Source: JAXDLK01 sp034666665 | Lineage (GTDB): Bacteria > Desulfobacterota > Binatia > JACPRU01 | Reading direction: 5' to 3' | Assembly: GCA_034666665.1 (NCBI GenBank) | Contig: JAXDLK010000278.1 | Span: 1 to 15,151 of the forward strand | DNA: 15,151 bases | Part shown: positions 9,441 through 15,151 of the stretch, one piece after another | How positions within the stretch are numbered: the stretch's first letter is position 1 | Layout: every line of letters begins with the position of its first letter | Notes under the pieces: generated by a model | What the model was told of the DNA's origin: nothing | The model's input: the letters and a program-made list of their open reading frames with translations, nothing else | Databases searched by the model: none | Made by a program: the position numbers and the translations under genes

Positions 9441-9839
9441 ATGGCGGAATCGATACCGGTCTACTGGGGGACGGGTCGCAGGAAATCCTCCGTGGCGCGC
9501 GTCCGGCTGATGTCCGGCGGCGGCCAGATCCGGGTGAACCGCAGGTTGCTCGATGATTATTTCCCGCGTCCTACCTCGCGCATGATCGTGCAGCAGCCGT
9601 TCGAGGTGACGAACACGATCGCAAGCTTCGACGTCGTGGCGCGCGTTCACGGCGGGGGAACGTCGGCGCAGGCGCAGGCGCTCCGGCTCGGCATCTCGCG
9701 TGCGCTCCTTCAGACCGCCGAGGACATCCGCGGCCCGCTCAAGAAGGCGGGATTTCTGACTCGCGATCCGCGCGAGGTCGAGCGCAAGAAGTACGGCCGG
9801 CACAAGGCGCGGAAGCGGCCTCAGTACTCGAAGCGCTGA
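9441..9839 (+). CDS. rpsI: 30S ribosomal protein S9
   Basis: This 132-residue protein begins with YWGTGRRKSSVARVRL at about 8-23 and ends in the highly conserved KYGRHKARKRPQYSKR tail. That basic tail reaches the P-site tRNA in the 30S subunit. GGG at about 71-73 followed by SAQAQALRLGISRAL is also typical of S9. The ribosome site GGAGAG (9428-9433) lies inside the end of rplM with 7-nt spacing to ATG 9441, consistent with translational coupling. argC follows after 30 nt on the same strand. Confidence 0.97.
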   Translation: MAESIPVYWGTGRRKSSVARVRLMSGGGQIRVNRRLLDDYFPRPTSRMIVQQPFEVTNTIASFDVVARVHGGGTSAQAQALRLGISRALLQTAEDIRGPLKKAGFLTRDPREVERKKYGRHKARKRPQYSKR

Positions 9840-9869
9840 TCAGGGCTCTCGGTCGCGGCACCCCGAGCG

Positions 9870-10907
9870 ATGGCCGGAACGATCCGAGTCGCGGTCGCGG
9901 GAGGCACGGGTTACGGCGGCGTCGAGCTCCTCCGTCTCCTCCTGCGGCACCCTCACGCAGCGGTCGTGCGTGCGACGTCCGAGCAGTACGCCGGCAAGCG
10001 CCTCGATCACGTCTACGCGTCGTTCCGCGGCCGAACGGACCTACTGCTCGAGCCGCTTCGTGCCGAGCGACTGGCGGACGGAGTGGACGTCGCGTTCACG
10101 GCCCTGCCGCACGGTGCCGCCGCGACCACGGTGGTCGCCGTGCTCGACGCGGGCGCACGTGTCGTCGACCTCAGCGCAGACTTCCGGCTGCGTGACGTCG
10201 AGACCTTCCGGCGATGGTACGGCGAGCATCCAGCGCCGGACCGGCTCGGCGACGCCGTGTACGGCATCCCCGAGTTCGCGCGCGAACGGATCCGCGGTGC
10301 GAGGCTGGTCGCGAACCCCGGCTGCTATCCCACCGGTGCTCTCTTCGCACTCGTGCCCTTCGCCCGCGCGGGTCTTCTCGGCTCCGGCCCGATCGTGGTC
10401 GATGCGAAATCCGGTGCCAGCGGCGCCGGCCGAGCGGCCAAGACGGACCTCCTCTTCTGCGAGGTCGAGGAGTCGATCCACCCATACGCCGTCGGCAGAC
10501 ATCGCCACACCCCCGAGATCGACCAGGAGCTGAGTCTCGCCGCCGGTGAGCGGCGGGCGGTGATCTTCGTTCCCCATCTGCTGCCGATTCGGCGCGGTAT
10601 CCTGACCACGGCGTACGTCCCGCTCGCCTCCGACGTCGATCCTGAACCCCTGCTCCGCTCCGCCTACGACCACGAACGGTTCGTTCAGCTGCTCGGCGCC
10701 GAAACCTTTCCGGACGTCCGCGACGTTCGCGGCACGAACGACGTACACATCGGCTGGACGGTGCTCGCTCACGAGCGAACGGCCGTCGTGGTCACCGCGA
10801 TCGACAACCTCGGACGGGGCGCCGCCGCCCAAGCGGTGCAGAGCATGAACGTGATGTTCGGGGTGGACGAGTCCGCGGGCTTGGACGACATCGCCGCCGT
10901 CCCTTGA
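9870..10907 (+). CDS. argC: N-acetyl-gamma-glutamyl-phosphate reductase
   Basis: This 345-residue enzyme reduces N-acetylglutamyl phosphate to the semialdehyde with NADPH, the third step of arginine synthesis. It shows the N-terminal nucleotide-binding motif GGTGYGG (11-17), the active-site cysteine Cys152 in ANPGCYPTGA, KSGASGAGR (180-188) and the conserved HRHTPEI (211-217). The length suits the shorter ArgC class. ATG 9870 has only a weak ribosome site (GAG near 9865), so it may depend on readthrough or coupling from rpsI 30 nt upstream. The rplM-rpsI-argC order occurs in deltaproteobacterial genomes as I recall them. The gene is convergent with lptG, and a repeat element fills the gap between them. 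Confidence 0.95.
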   Translation: MAGTIRVAVAGGTGYGGVELLRLLLRHPHAAVVRATSEQYAGKRLDHVYASFRGRTDLLLEPLRAERLADGVDVAFTALPHGAAATTVVAVLDAGARVVDLSADFRLRDVETFRRWYGEHPAPDRLGDAVYGIPEFARERIRGARLVANPGCYPTGALFALVPFARAGLLGSGPIVVDAKSGASGAGRAAKTDLLFCEVEESIHPYAVGRHRHTPEIDQELSLAAGERRAVIFVPHLLPIRRGILTTAYVPLASDVDPEPLLRSAYDHERFVQLLGAETFPDVRDVRGTNDVHIGWTVLAHERTAVVVTAIDNLGRGAAAQAVQSMNVMFGVDESAGLDDIAAVP

Positions 10908-10996
10908 GCTTCCGCCCTCCGCCACCCCGCCTCGCCGAACGCCCTAGCAGAAGAGCTCGCGGGCGCAGGATGGTCGCCAGCTCGGACCGCGCCCTA
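10908..10996 (-). repeat. Copy of the dispersed intergenic repeat filling the argC/lptG gap
   Basis: Read on the minus strand, 10996-10944 matches 1622-1677 at 50 of 53 aligned bases plus one 3-nt gap, by hand alignment. Weaker similarity (CGTTCGG, GGGGTGG) continues to the argC stop, so essentially the whole convergent spacer is one repeat copy. It supplies the lptG stop codon, TAG at 10994-10996. The conserved hairpin is kept as GGTC (10972-10975) and GACC (10985-10988). A role as bidirectional terminator is possible but no T tract is present. Confidence 0.75.
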
Positions 10997-12103
10997 CGCG
11001 TGCCCGAGGAGGAAGAACGCGCCGATCCCGGTGAAGATCGCGTTCGCCGACCAGGCGGCGAGCACGGGCGGCAGCGCTCCACTGTGGCCGAGCGAGACCG
11101 TGAGCGCGAGTACCACCCAGTAGCTGAAGCCGATCACCAGCCCGGTGCCGACGTTCGCCGCCAAGCTCGACGTGCGCAGGTTGCGGACACCGATCGGGAT
11201 CGCGATCAGCGCCATCACCACCGAGATGAACGGCACCGCGAGCTTCAGGTGAAGGTCGACCCGGTACTCCGTCGCGTCGAGCCCCTTCTCCCGTAGGCTT
11301 GCGATCACGTTTCGCAGGGCGAAGCCGTTGAACTCCTCGGCCTCGCGGCGCGCGGCGAGAAGCTCCGTAGGGGTCTCGCGGAGACCGAGAACGCCTGCTC
11401 CGAGGGCCTCGGCCTCGATCTGACCATCCGGAGCGAAGCGGCGGCGGATTCCCTTCTCGAAGCTCCACTCGCGTCCGTCCCAGCGCGCGATCGGCACCTC
11501 CATCACTTCCTTCAGGTTGAACTCGCTGTCGAGCCGGTAGAGCGTCAGCCCGACGAGCGCACGGTTTGCGGGGTCGAGAGCCTTCACGTTGTAGAAGGCG
11601 TCCTTCCCGTGCGACCAGAGCTCGCTCGTGCCGAAGATCGTCGGCAGCTCCCGCTTCTTGATCTCGACGGTATTGATGTAGCGCGCGCGCCGATTGAAGT
11701 TCGGCACCACCGCCTCGTTCCAGGCGAGGGTCAAGACGCTGAGAGCGATGCAGGTCGCGAGCAGCGGCGCCACCACCTGGACGGTGCCGACGCCGCAGGC
11801 CTGCATCGCGGTCAGCTCGTTGTGACGTGAGAGCCCGCCGAGGCTCAGCAGCAGCGACGCCAGCACAGCGATCGGAGTGACCTGGGTGACGATCAACGGG
11901 ACCTTGAAGACGAAGTACCGGAGGATCGCGCTGAGCGATGCCTGGTGCTTGAGGAAATCGTCGAACCGATCGAAGAAGTCGACGATCACGTAGAGGATGA
12001 CGAACCCGGTGACCGACAGCGCCAGGATGCGCAGGAACTCGCCGACCAGGTACCGCGAAAGGATGGCGGGCGGCCGTACCGCCGCGACGGCACTCAGGAT
12101 CAT
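10994..12103 (-). CDS. lptG: LPS export permease LptG
   Basis: This 369-residue inner-membrane protein of the YjgP/YjgQ family pairs with LptF and the LptB ATPase to extract lipopolysaccharide and push it onto the LptC-A-D bridge. Three hydrophobic segments lie near residues 24-43, 66-88 and 105-126. A periplasmic beta-jellyroll region covers about 130-280 and three more segments lie near 288-305, 320-340 and 345-366. LSRHNELTAMQACGV (91-105) is the conserved cytoplasmic coupling-helix motif of the family. ATG 12103 overlaps the lptF stop in ATGA, so translation is coupled. A long upstream frame extension inside lptF is rejected. The final codons run into a dispersed repeat that provides the stop, so the last few residues may not be ancestral. 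Confidence 0.93.
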   Translation of the reverse strand: MILSAVAAVRPPAILSRYLVGEFLRILALSVTGFVILYVIVDFFDRFDDFLKHQASLSAILRYFVFKVPLIVTQVTPIAVLASLLLSLGGLSRHNELTAMQACGVGTVQVVAPLLATCIALSVLTLAWNEAVVPNFNRRARYINTVEIKKRELPTIFGTSELWSHGKDAFYNVKALDPANRALVGLTLYRLDSEFNLKEVMEVPIARWDGREWSFEKGIRRRFAPDGQIEAEALGAGVLGLRETPTELLAARREAEEFNGFALRNVIASLREKGLDATEYRVDLHLKLAVPFISVVMALIAIPIGVRNLRTSSLAANVGTGLVIGFSYWVVLALTVSLGHSGALPPVLAAWSANAIFTGIGAFFLLGHA

Positions 12104-13281
12104 CGCGCCTCGCGCGCTGGCGGGCGGTCGAGCACCTGCGACCGCGCGCGCGTCCAGAGGAGCTCGAGCCGATGCAGCCCCAGCACCGGAGACTCCTGCG
12201 CCGCCCTCGAGAAGAGGAACAAGCCGACGGAGAAGAGGACGACGTTCGGCAGCCACAGCGCCAGGAACGGCGGTACGGGACCCTTCTCCGCGAGGGTCTG
12301 GCCGACCGTGAGCAGCACGTAATAGACGAAGATCACCACCAGGCTCACGGAGAATCCCCGCGACCGTACCGAGCGCGATGGTTGGATCCCGAGGGGCATG
12401 CCGACCAGCGCGAACACCACGCACGCGAACGGGATGGAGAATTTCCGGTAGAGCTCGAGGAGCTCCTCGTTTGCCGACTCACCCTCGCGCCGACGTTCGG
12501 CGATCCGTTCGCGCAGCTCGCCGAGCGTCATCTCCTTCGGGTCCTTGTCGCGACGGTGGAGGTCGGCGACGTTCAAGTTCACGTCGTAGACGTTGAAGTT
12601 CGTCTTTTGAAAATTCTGCGGGATGGCGCCGGTGCCGTACATCGTGCCGTCGAGGAGACGCAAGGTCACGGTCTTGGTGCGTTCGTTCGGTAGCAGCAGT
12701 CCGATCTTCGCCACCACGGTGCTCCGCTGCGTGGGGTTCCGTGTGTCGGCGATCATCAAGCCCTTCATGGTCCTGCCGCCGGTCTCGATCTCTTCGACGT
12801 AGACGACGAGGCCGGGAAAGTCATCGTTGAAGACCTTCTCGCGGAAGCCTGCCGTCGCGCGGTTTTTGGCGATCTCGTAGAGCTGCGCGCGCAGCGCGCC
12901 GTTGCTCCAGGGCCGGAGGAAGAGCGCGATCAAAAACGTGATCACGAAGGCCAGGGCGGTGAAGGCGGCGACCGGTGCCATCATCTGGTAGAGACTCACG
13001 CCGCTGGTCTTGAGGGCGACGACCTCGCTATCCGAGGAGAGCCGTCCGAATGCGAGCAGCAAAGCGAACAGCAAGGCCATGGGGACCGTGACTTCGAGGA
13101 AGGCCGGCAGGATCAGCGAGAAGAGCTTCATCATCTCGAGGAACGGTACCCCGCGGTTCACCACCATCTCGACCAGCTTCAGGATCCGGGCGATCAAGAG
13201 CACGGACGTGAAGACCCCGATTCCGAACGCAAACGGGATCAGGATCTCCAGAAAGAGATAGCGGTTGAGGATGCGCCCCAT
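12100..13281 (-). CDS. lptF: LPS export permease LptF
   Basis: This 393-residue partner of LptG in the LptB2FG transporter shows membrane segments near residues 9-33, 54-78, 100-123, 281-300, 310-330 and 338-358. A soluble periplasmic domain of about 140 residues lies between the third and fourth. LSSDSEVVALKTSGVS (81-96) is the coupling-helix motif typical of the family. The order lptF-lptG with a 4-bp overlap is standard. ATG 13281 begins MGRILNRYLFLEIL, the expected N terminus. No Shine-Dalgarno sequence precedes it, and a good promoter places the start site about 4 nt upstream, so the mRNA may be nearly leaderless. The gene diverges from rlmB. Confidence 0.93.
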   Translation of the reverse strand: MGRILNRYLFLEILIPFAFGIGVFTSVLLIARILKLVEMVVNRGVPFLEMMKLFSLILPAFLEVTVPMALLFALLLAFGRLSSDSEVVALKTSGVSLYQMMAPVAAFTALAFVITFLIALFLRPWSNGALRAQLYEIAKNRATAGFREKVFNDDFPGLVVYVEEIETGGRTMKGLMIADTRNPTQRSTVVAKIGLLLPNERTKTVTLRLLDGTMYGTGAIPQNFQKTNFNVYDVNLNVADLHRRDKDPKEMTLGELRERIAERRREGESANEELLELYRKFSIPFACVVFALVGMPLGIQPSRSVRSRGFSVSLVVIFVYYVLLTVGQTLAEKGPVPPFLALWLPNVVLFSVGLFLFSRAAQESPVLGLHRLELLWTRARSQVLDRPPAREAR

Positions 13282-13291
13282 GGAAACGGCG

Positions 13292-13320
13292 AGTGTAACC
13301 AATGACCTGTGGCGTGCCAA
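13292..13320 (-). promoter_or_regulatory. Sigma-70-type promoter of lptFG, near-leaderless
   Basis: Read on the minus strand, TTGGCA (13315-13320, five of six consensus bases), a 17-nt spacer and TACACT (13292-13297) lie directly before lptF. The expected start near 13285 is only about 4 nt from the lptF ATG at 13281. The match, spacing and position are all good. The mirror region on the plus strand has no clear rlmB promoter. Confidence 0.55.
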
Positions 13321-13356
13321 ATTCGGGATCCCGGGGGATCGTCGCGGGTGGAACGG

Positions 13357-14118
13357 ATGAAGGATCGCGCGAGCGACGTCGAGGTTCTGGTCGGCGTGAA
13401 TCCGGTGCTGGAACAGCTCCGCACCACGCCCGCGACCGTGCGGAGGATCTTCGTCGCGTCGACGGCTCACGGCGGTGCCCGGAAGGTCGTCGAGGCGGCG
13501 AACACGGCCCGCGTGCCGGTTGTGGTCGAAGAGCCGCGGCGTCTCGCGCGGCGGGCGGCAGGTCACGTTCACCAGGGCGTGGTCGCGGAGATCGAGCCAT
13601 ATCGCTACCTCGGCTGGTACGACCTACTCGACCTGCGGCCGGCTTGTGTGGCGGCGCTGGATCAGGTCACCGACCCCCGGAACCTCGGTGCCATTCTACG
13701 AGTCGCCGACGCCGCGGGGGTCGGCGCGCTGATCGTGCTGGAACACCGTGCCGCGGGTATCACTCCGGTCGCTGCCCGGGCCGCCGCGGGCGCTGCCGCG
13801 ACGGTCCCCGTCGCCCGCGTGACGAATCTGACCCGCGCGCTCGTGGAGCTCCGGGACGCCGGCTACGGGATCGTCGGCCTCGACGCTGGAGGAGAGGAGA
13901 ATCTGTTCGGGTTTCGCTTCCCGGACCCATGTGTCATCGTAGTCGGCAGTGAGGGGCGCGGCCTCCGCCCGCTGGTCCGGGGCACGTGCGATTTCCGTGT
14001 CGCGGTGCCGATGCAGGGCGCCGTCAGCTCGCTCAACGTCTCCGTCGCCGCCGCGGTGACCTTCTACGAGCGAATGCGGCAGCGTCAGATCGTTGACACG
14101 CCGTCAAGGGGGTGTTAA
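13357..14118 (+). CDS. rlmB: 23S rRNA 2'-O-ribose methyltransferase, TrmH/SpoU family (RlmB-like)
   Basis: This 253-residue SPOUT methyltransferase is most like RlmB, which methylates the 2'-O of G2251 in the 23S rRNA P-loop. The N-terminal L30e-like RNA-binding part begins VLVGVNPVLEQL (10-21) and ends with HQGVVAEI (72-79). The knotted SAM domain shows motif 1 DPRNLGAILR (106-115, Asn109 and Arg115), motif 2 GSEGRGL (197-203) and motif 3 PMQGAVSSLNVSVAAA (218-233). ATG 13357 is chosen with GGTGGA just upstream. GTG 13348, preceded by GGGGGA, is a fair alternative. TrmH-family paralogs for tRNA exist, so the exact rRNA target is inferred from length and motifs. A tRNA-tuf cluster follows on the same strand. 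Confidence 0.88.
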   Translation: MKDRASDVEVLVGVNPVLEQLRTTPATVRRIFVASTAHGGARKVVEAANTARVPVVVEEPRRLARRAAGHVHQGVVAEIEPYRYLGWYDLLDLRPACVAALDQVTDPRNLGAILRVADAAGVGALIVLEHRAAGITPVAARAAAGAAATVPVARVTNLTRALVELRDAGYGIVGLDAGGEENLFGFRFPDPCVIVVGSEGRGLRPLVRGTCDFRVAVPMQGAVSSLNVSVAAAVTFYERMRQRQIVDTPSRGC

Positions 14119-14393
14119 CCATGCCGATTTGCAGTTGGTCCTTGGCGGATATCGCTAGCATCGCTCGGTGAGAGAGGCGGAGAAGTCTTCTTCATTTTCC
14201 CGGGGGTCGCTCCCCTTTCAATCACGGCCACGATTCGGGTGATCAGCGGCGCCTCCGATTCCTTCGTGAGGATCGGACCGGCTGTCTGCGGCGACGGAGG
14301 TCTTTGCTCATTCTGGAAAGGTGTCGAAGCAGAGGGCTTGCGGAACCCCAACGCACCGCGTTCGGGTCCCTCGGTATCCTCACGAGCCGTATG
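14119..14393 (+). other. 275-nt non-coding leader region before the tRNA-tuf cluster
   Basis: I see no convincing gene here. Possible signals are TTGACA at 14093-14098, overlapping the end of rlmB, with a poor -10 (TAACCA, 14116-14121) after 17 nt, and a TATCCT at 14375-14380 placed well for tRNA-Thr but lacking a -35. A bulged 8-bp hairpin spans 14255-14276 and a 4-bp GGGG/CCCC stem followed by TTT lies near 14201-14220. The cluster promoter probably lies in this stretch, but its position is not clear. Confidence 0.4.
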
Positions 14394-14466
14394 GCCGACG
14401 TAGCTCAGCTGGCAGAGCGGCTGACTTGTAATCAGCAGGTCGCCGGTTCGACTCCGGCCGTCGGCT
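14394..14466 (+). tRNA. tRNA-Thr(TGT)
   Basis: A 73-nt cloverleaf with acceptor arms GCCGACG/CGTCGGC and discriminator T. The anticodon loop is CTTGTAA, anticodon TGT. No CCA is encoded. It is the first gene of the cluster and the counterpart of E. coli thrU by order and anticodon. Confidence 0.96.
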
Positions 14467-14677
14467 CTCGCCTGGCGGTGACGGAGTCGCAGGAGCGAGC
14501 AGGTCGCGAGGTGTCTCGCCCGCCGAGGCGCTGCGCATTGCAGGGTCCCGGAAGCGTCGCGGGTGGGTCAGATCGGCACGCGCGCAGTGACGAGCGACGC
14601 AGGCGTACTTTTTCGGTACGTCGAGGAGCGAGGAGCGAGCATGTGGCGAGGTGGCCCGCCCCCGACGCTTCCGCATT
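14467..14677 (+). repeat. Duplicated structured spacer between tRNA-Thr and tRNA-Tyr
   Basis: This 211-nt spacer holds two direct, imperfect copies: 14478-14540 and 14587-14678. Both start GTGACG, share AGGAGCGAGC and end CGCATTG. The second has an insertion of roughly 28 nt that forms a CGTAC/GTACG hairpin with a T-rich loop (14604-14620). Each copy has its own long stem: 14469-14478 with 14520-14530 (10 bp, one bulge), and 14550-14567 with 14655-14672 (16 Watson-Crick pairs, one G-U, one mismatch). No coding frame is credible. It could be a processing signal, an embedded small RNA or a repeat insertion. Confidence 0.65.
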
Positions 14678-14760
14678 GGAGAGGTGCCCGAGCGGCCAAA
14701 GGGAGCAGACTGTAAATCTGCCGGCGTACGCCTTCGGAGGTTCGAATCCTCCCCTCTCCA
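14678..14760 (+). tRNA. tRNA-Tyr(GTA)
   Basis: An 83-nt class II tRNA with acceptor arms GGAGAGG/CCTCTCC and discriminator A. The anticodon loop is CTGTAAA, anticodon GTA, with a long variable arm. No CCA is encoded. Its first base overlaps the end of the structured spacer repeat. It is the counterpart of E. coli tyrU by position. Confidence 0.95.
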
Positions 14761-14808
14761 TCGTCTTGCGCCGCGGCAGGCGGTACGGGTCTGCGGCCGC
14801 GGAACTCT

Positions 14809-14880
14809 GCGGGAATAGCTCAGGGGTAGAGCGCCAGCCTTCCAAGCTGGGGGTCGCGGGTTCGAATCCCGTTTCCCGCT
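14809..14880 (+). tRNA. tRNA-Gly(TCC)
   Basis: A 72-nt cloverleaf with acceptor arms GCGGGAA/TTCCCGC and discriminator T. The anticodon loop is CTTCCAA, anticodon TCC. No CCA is encoded. It lies 48 nt after tRNA-Tyr and 47 nt before the second tRNA-Thr, and corresponds to E. coli glyT by position. Confidence 0.96.
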
Positions 14881-14927
14881 TTGCGAGGAGCTTTACACGG
14901 CATCGGACCGACGTTCTCGCGGTCGCT

Positions 14928-15000
14928 GCCCAGGTAGCTCAGTTGGCAGAGCACGTCCTTGGTAAGGACGAGGTCGGCGGTTCAATCCCGCTCCTGGGCT
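14928..15000 (+). tRNA. tRNA-Thr(GGT)
   Basis: A 73-nt cloverleaf with acceptor arms GCCCAGG/CCTGGGC and discriminator T. The anticodon loop is TTGGTAA, anticodon GGT. No CCA is encoded. It lies 24 nt before the tuf start codon and corresponds to E. coli thrT by position. Confidence 0.95.
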
Positions 15001-15024
15001 CTTGATCGAAAGAGGAAGGACTCA

Positions 15025-15151
15025 ATGGCGAAGGCGAAGTTCGAGCGGAAGAAGCCGCACGTGAACGTGGGAACGATCGGGCACGTGGATCACGGCAAGA
15101 CGACGTTGACGGCGGCGATCACGAAGGTTCTGGCGAAGACGGGAGGGGCGA
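15025..15151 (+). CDS. tuf: Elongation factor Tu, N-terminal fragment
   Basis: The first 42 codons of tuf are present before the window ends. The protein starts MAKAKFERKKPHVNVGTIG and continues into the G1 (P-loop) motif GHVDHGKT at 19-26, diagnostic of EF-Tu, which delivers aminoacyl-tRNA to the ribosome as a GTP complex. The ribosome site AGAGGAAGGA (15011-15020) is strong and 4 nt from ATG 15025. The start of the gene is only 24 nt from tRNA-Thr(GGT), so it is read from the tRNA operon promoter, as for E. coli tufB. Whether a second tuf copy exists elsewhere cannot be seen here. Confidence 0.97.
   Translation, partial: MAKAKFERKKPHVNVGTIGHVDHGKTTLTAAITKVLAKTGGA

Noticed and set aside
10904..11296. 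A 130-codon plus-strand frame crossing the argC/lptG gap.
   Set aside because: It is a shadow of lptG plus the repeat, with a composition of Arg, Asp and Glu and no motif.
14115..14351. A 78-codon minus-strand frame in the spacer after rlmB.
   Set aside because: It is Pro/Ser/Thr-rich, has no recognisable motif, has no clear ribosome site and overlaps the end of rlmB.
14541..14560. Weak likeness of this stretch to the start of tRNA-Tyr, suggesting a decayed tRNA copy after the first spacer repeat.
   Set aside because: Only scattered bases agree and no anticodon arm or T-arm follows. It is not enough to call a tRNA remnant.

Overview
This is a GC-rich bacterial chromosome segment made almost entirely of core housekeeping genes. 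lptF and lptG, the transmembrane pair of the lipopolysaccharide transporter, indicate a Gram-negative (diderm) organism. The gene neighbourhoods (tig-clpP-clpX-lon-hup, rplM-rpsI-argC, and rlmB next to a tRNA-tuf cluster) resemble those of proteobacteria and former deltaproteobacterial lineages. I cannot name the phylum from sequence alone. None of the 11 tRNA genes encodes its 3' CCA.

Layout. At 1-117 is the tail of a MIP18/SufT-type Fe-S assembly gene, followed by a palindromic intergenic repeat. At 336-1547 (-) is an ACAD10/11-like acyl-CoA dehydrogenase. At 1548-1918 is a non-coding block of degenerate tandem repeats. At 1919-2332 (-) are four tRNAs, transcribed Pro-Arg-His-Lys. They diverge from tRNA-Leu, which leads directly into trigger factor (2634-3938). 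clpP, clpX, lon and hup follow on the + strand to 8651. Next come tRNA-Val and tRNA-Asp, then rplM, rpsI and argC to 10907. Convergent to these, lptF and lptG (-) fill 10994-13281, and rlmB (+, 13357-14118) diverges from lptF. The window ends with tRNA-Thr(TGT), Tyr(GTA), Gly(TCC) and Thr(GGT) ahead of the start of tuf, which is the arrangement of the E. coli thrU-tyrU-glyT-thrT-tufB operon.

How the genes fit together. The tig-clpP-clpX-lon-hup block joins ribosome-associated folding, the two main cytosolic ATP-dependent proteases and a nucleoid protein, in the E. coli gene order. In three places a tRNA gene lies 23-38 nt upstream of a translation or folding gene (tig, rplM, tuf), which leaves little or no room for a separate promoter and implies co-transcription.

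I see no mobile element, CRISPR array, defence system or novel gene cluster. The least explained signals are non-coding. One is a dispersed, hairpin-forming repeat family at 1619-1842, with another copy that fills the argC/lptG gap at 10908-10996. The other is a duplicated, strongly structured 211-nt spacer between tRNA-Thr and tRNA-Tyr. lptF also appears to have an almost leaderless promoter.
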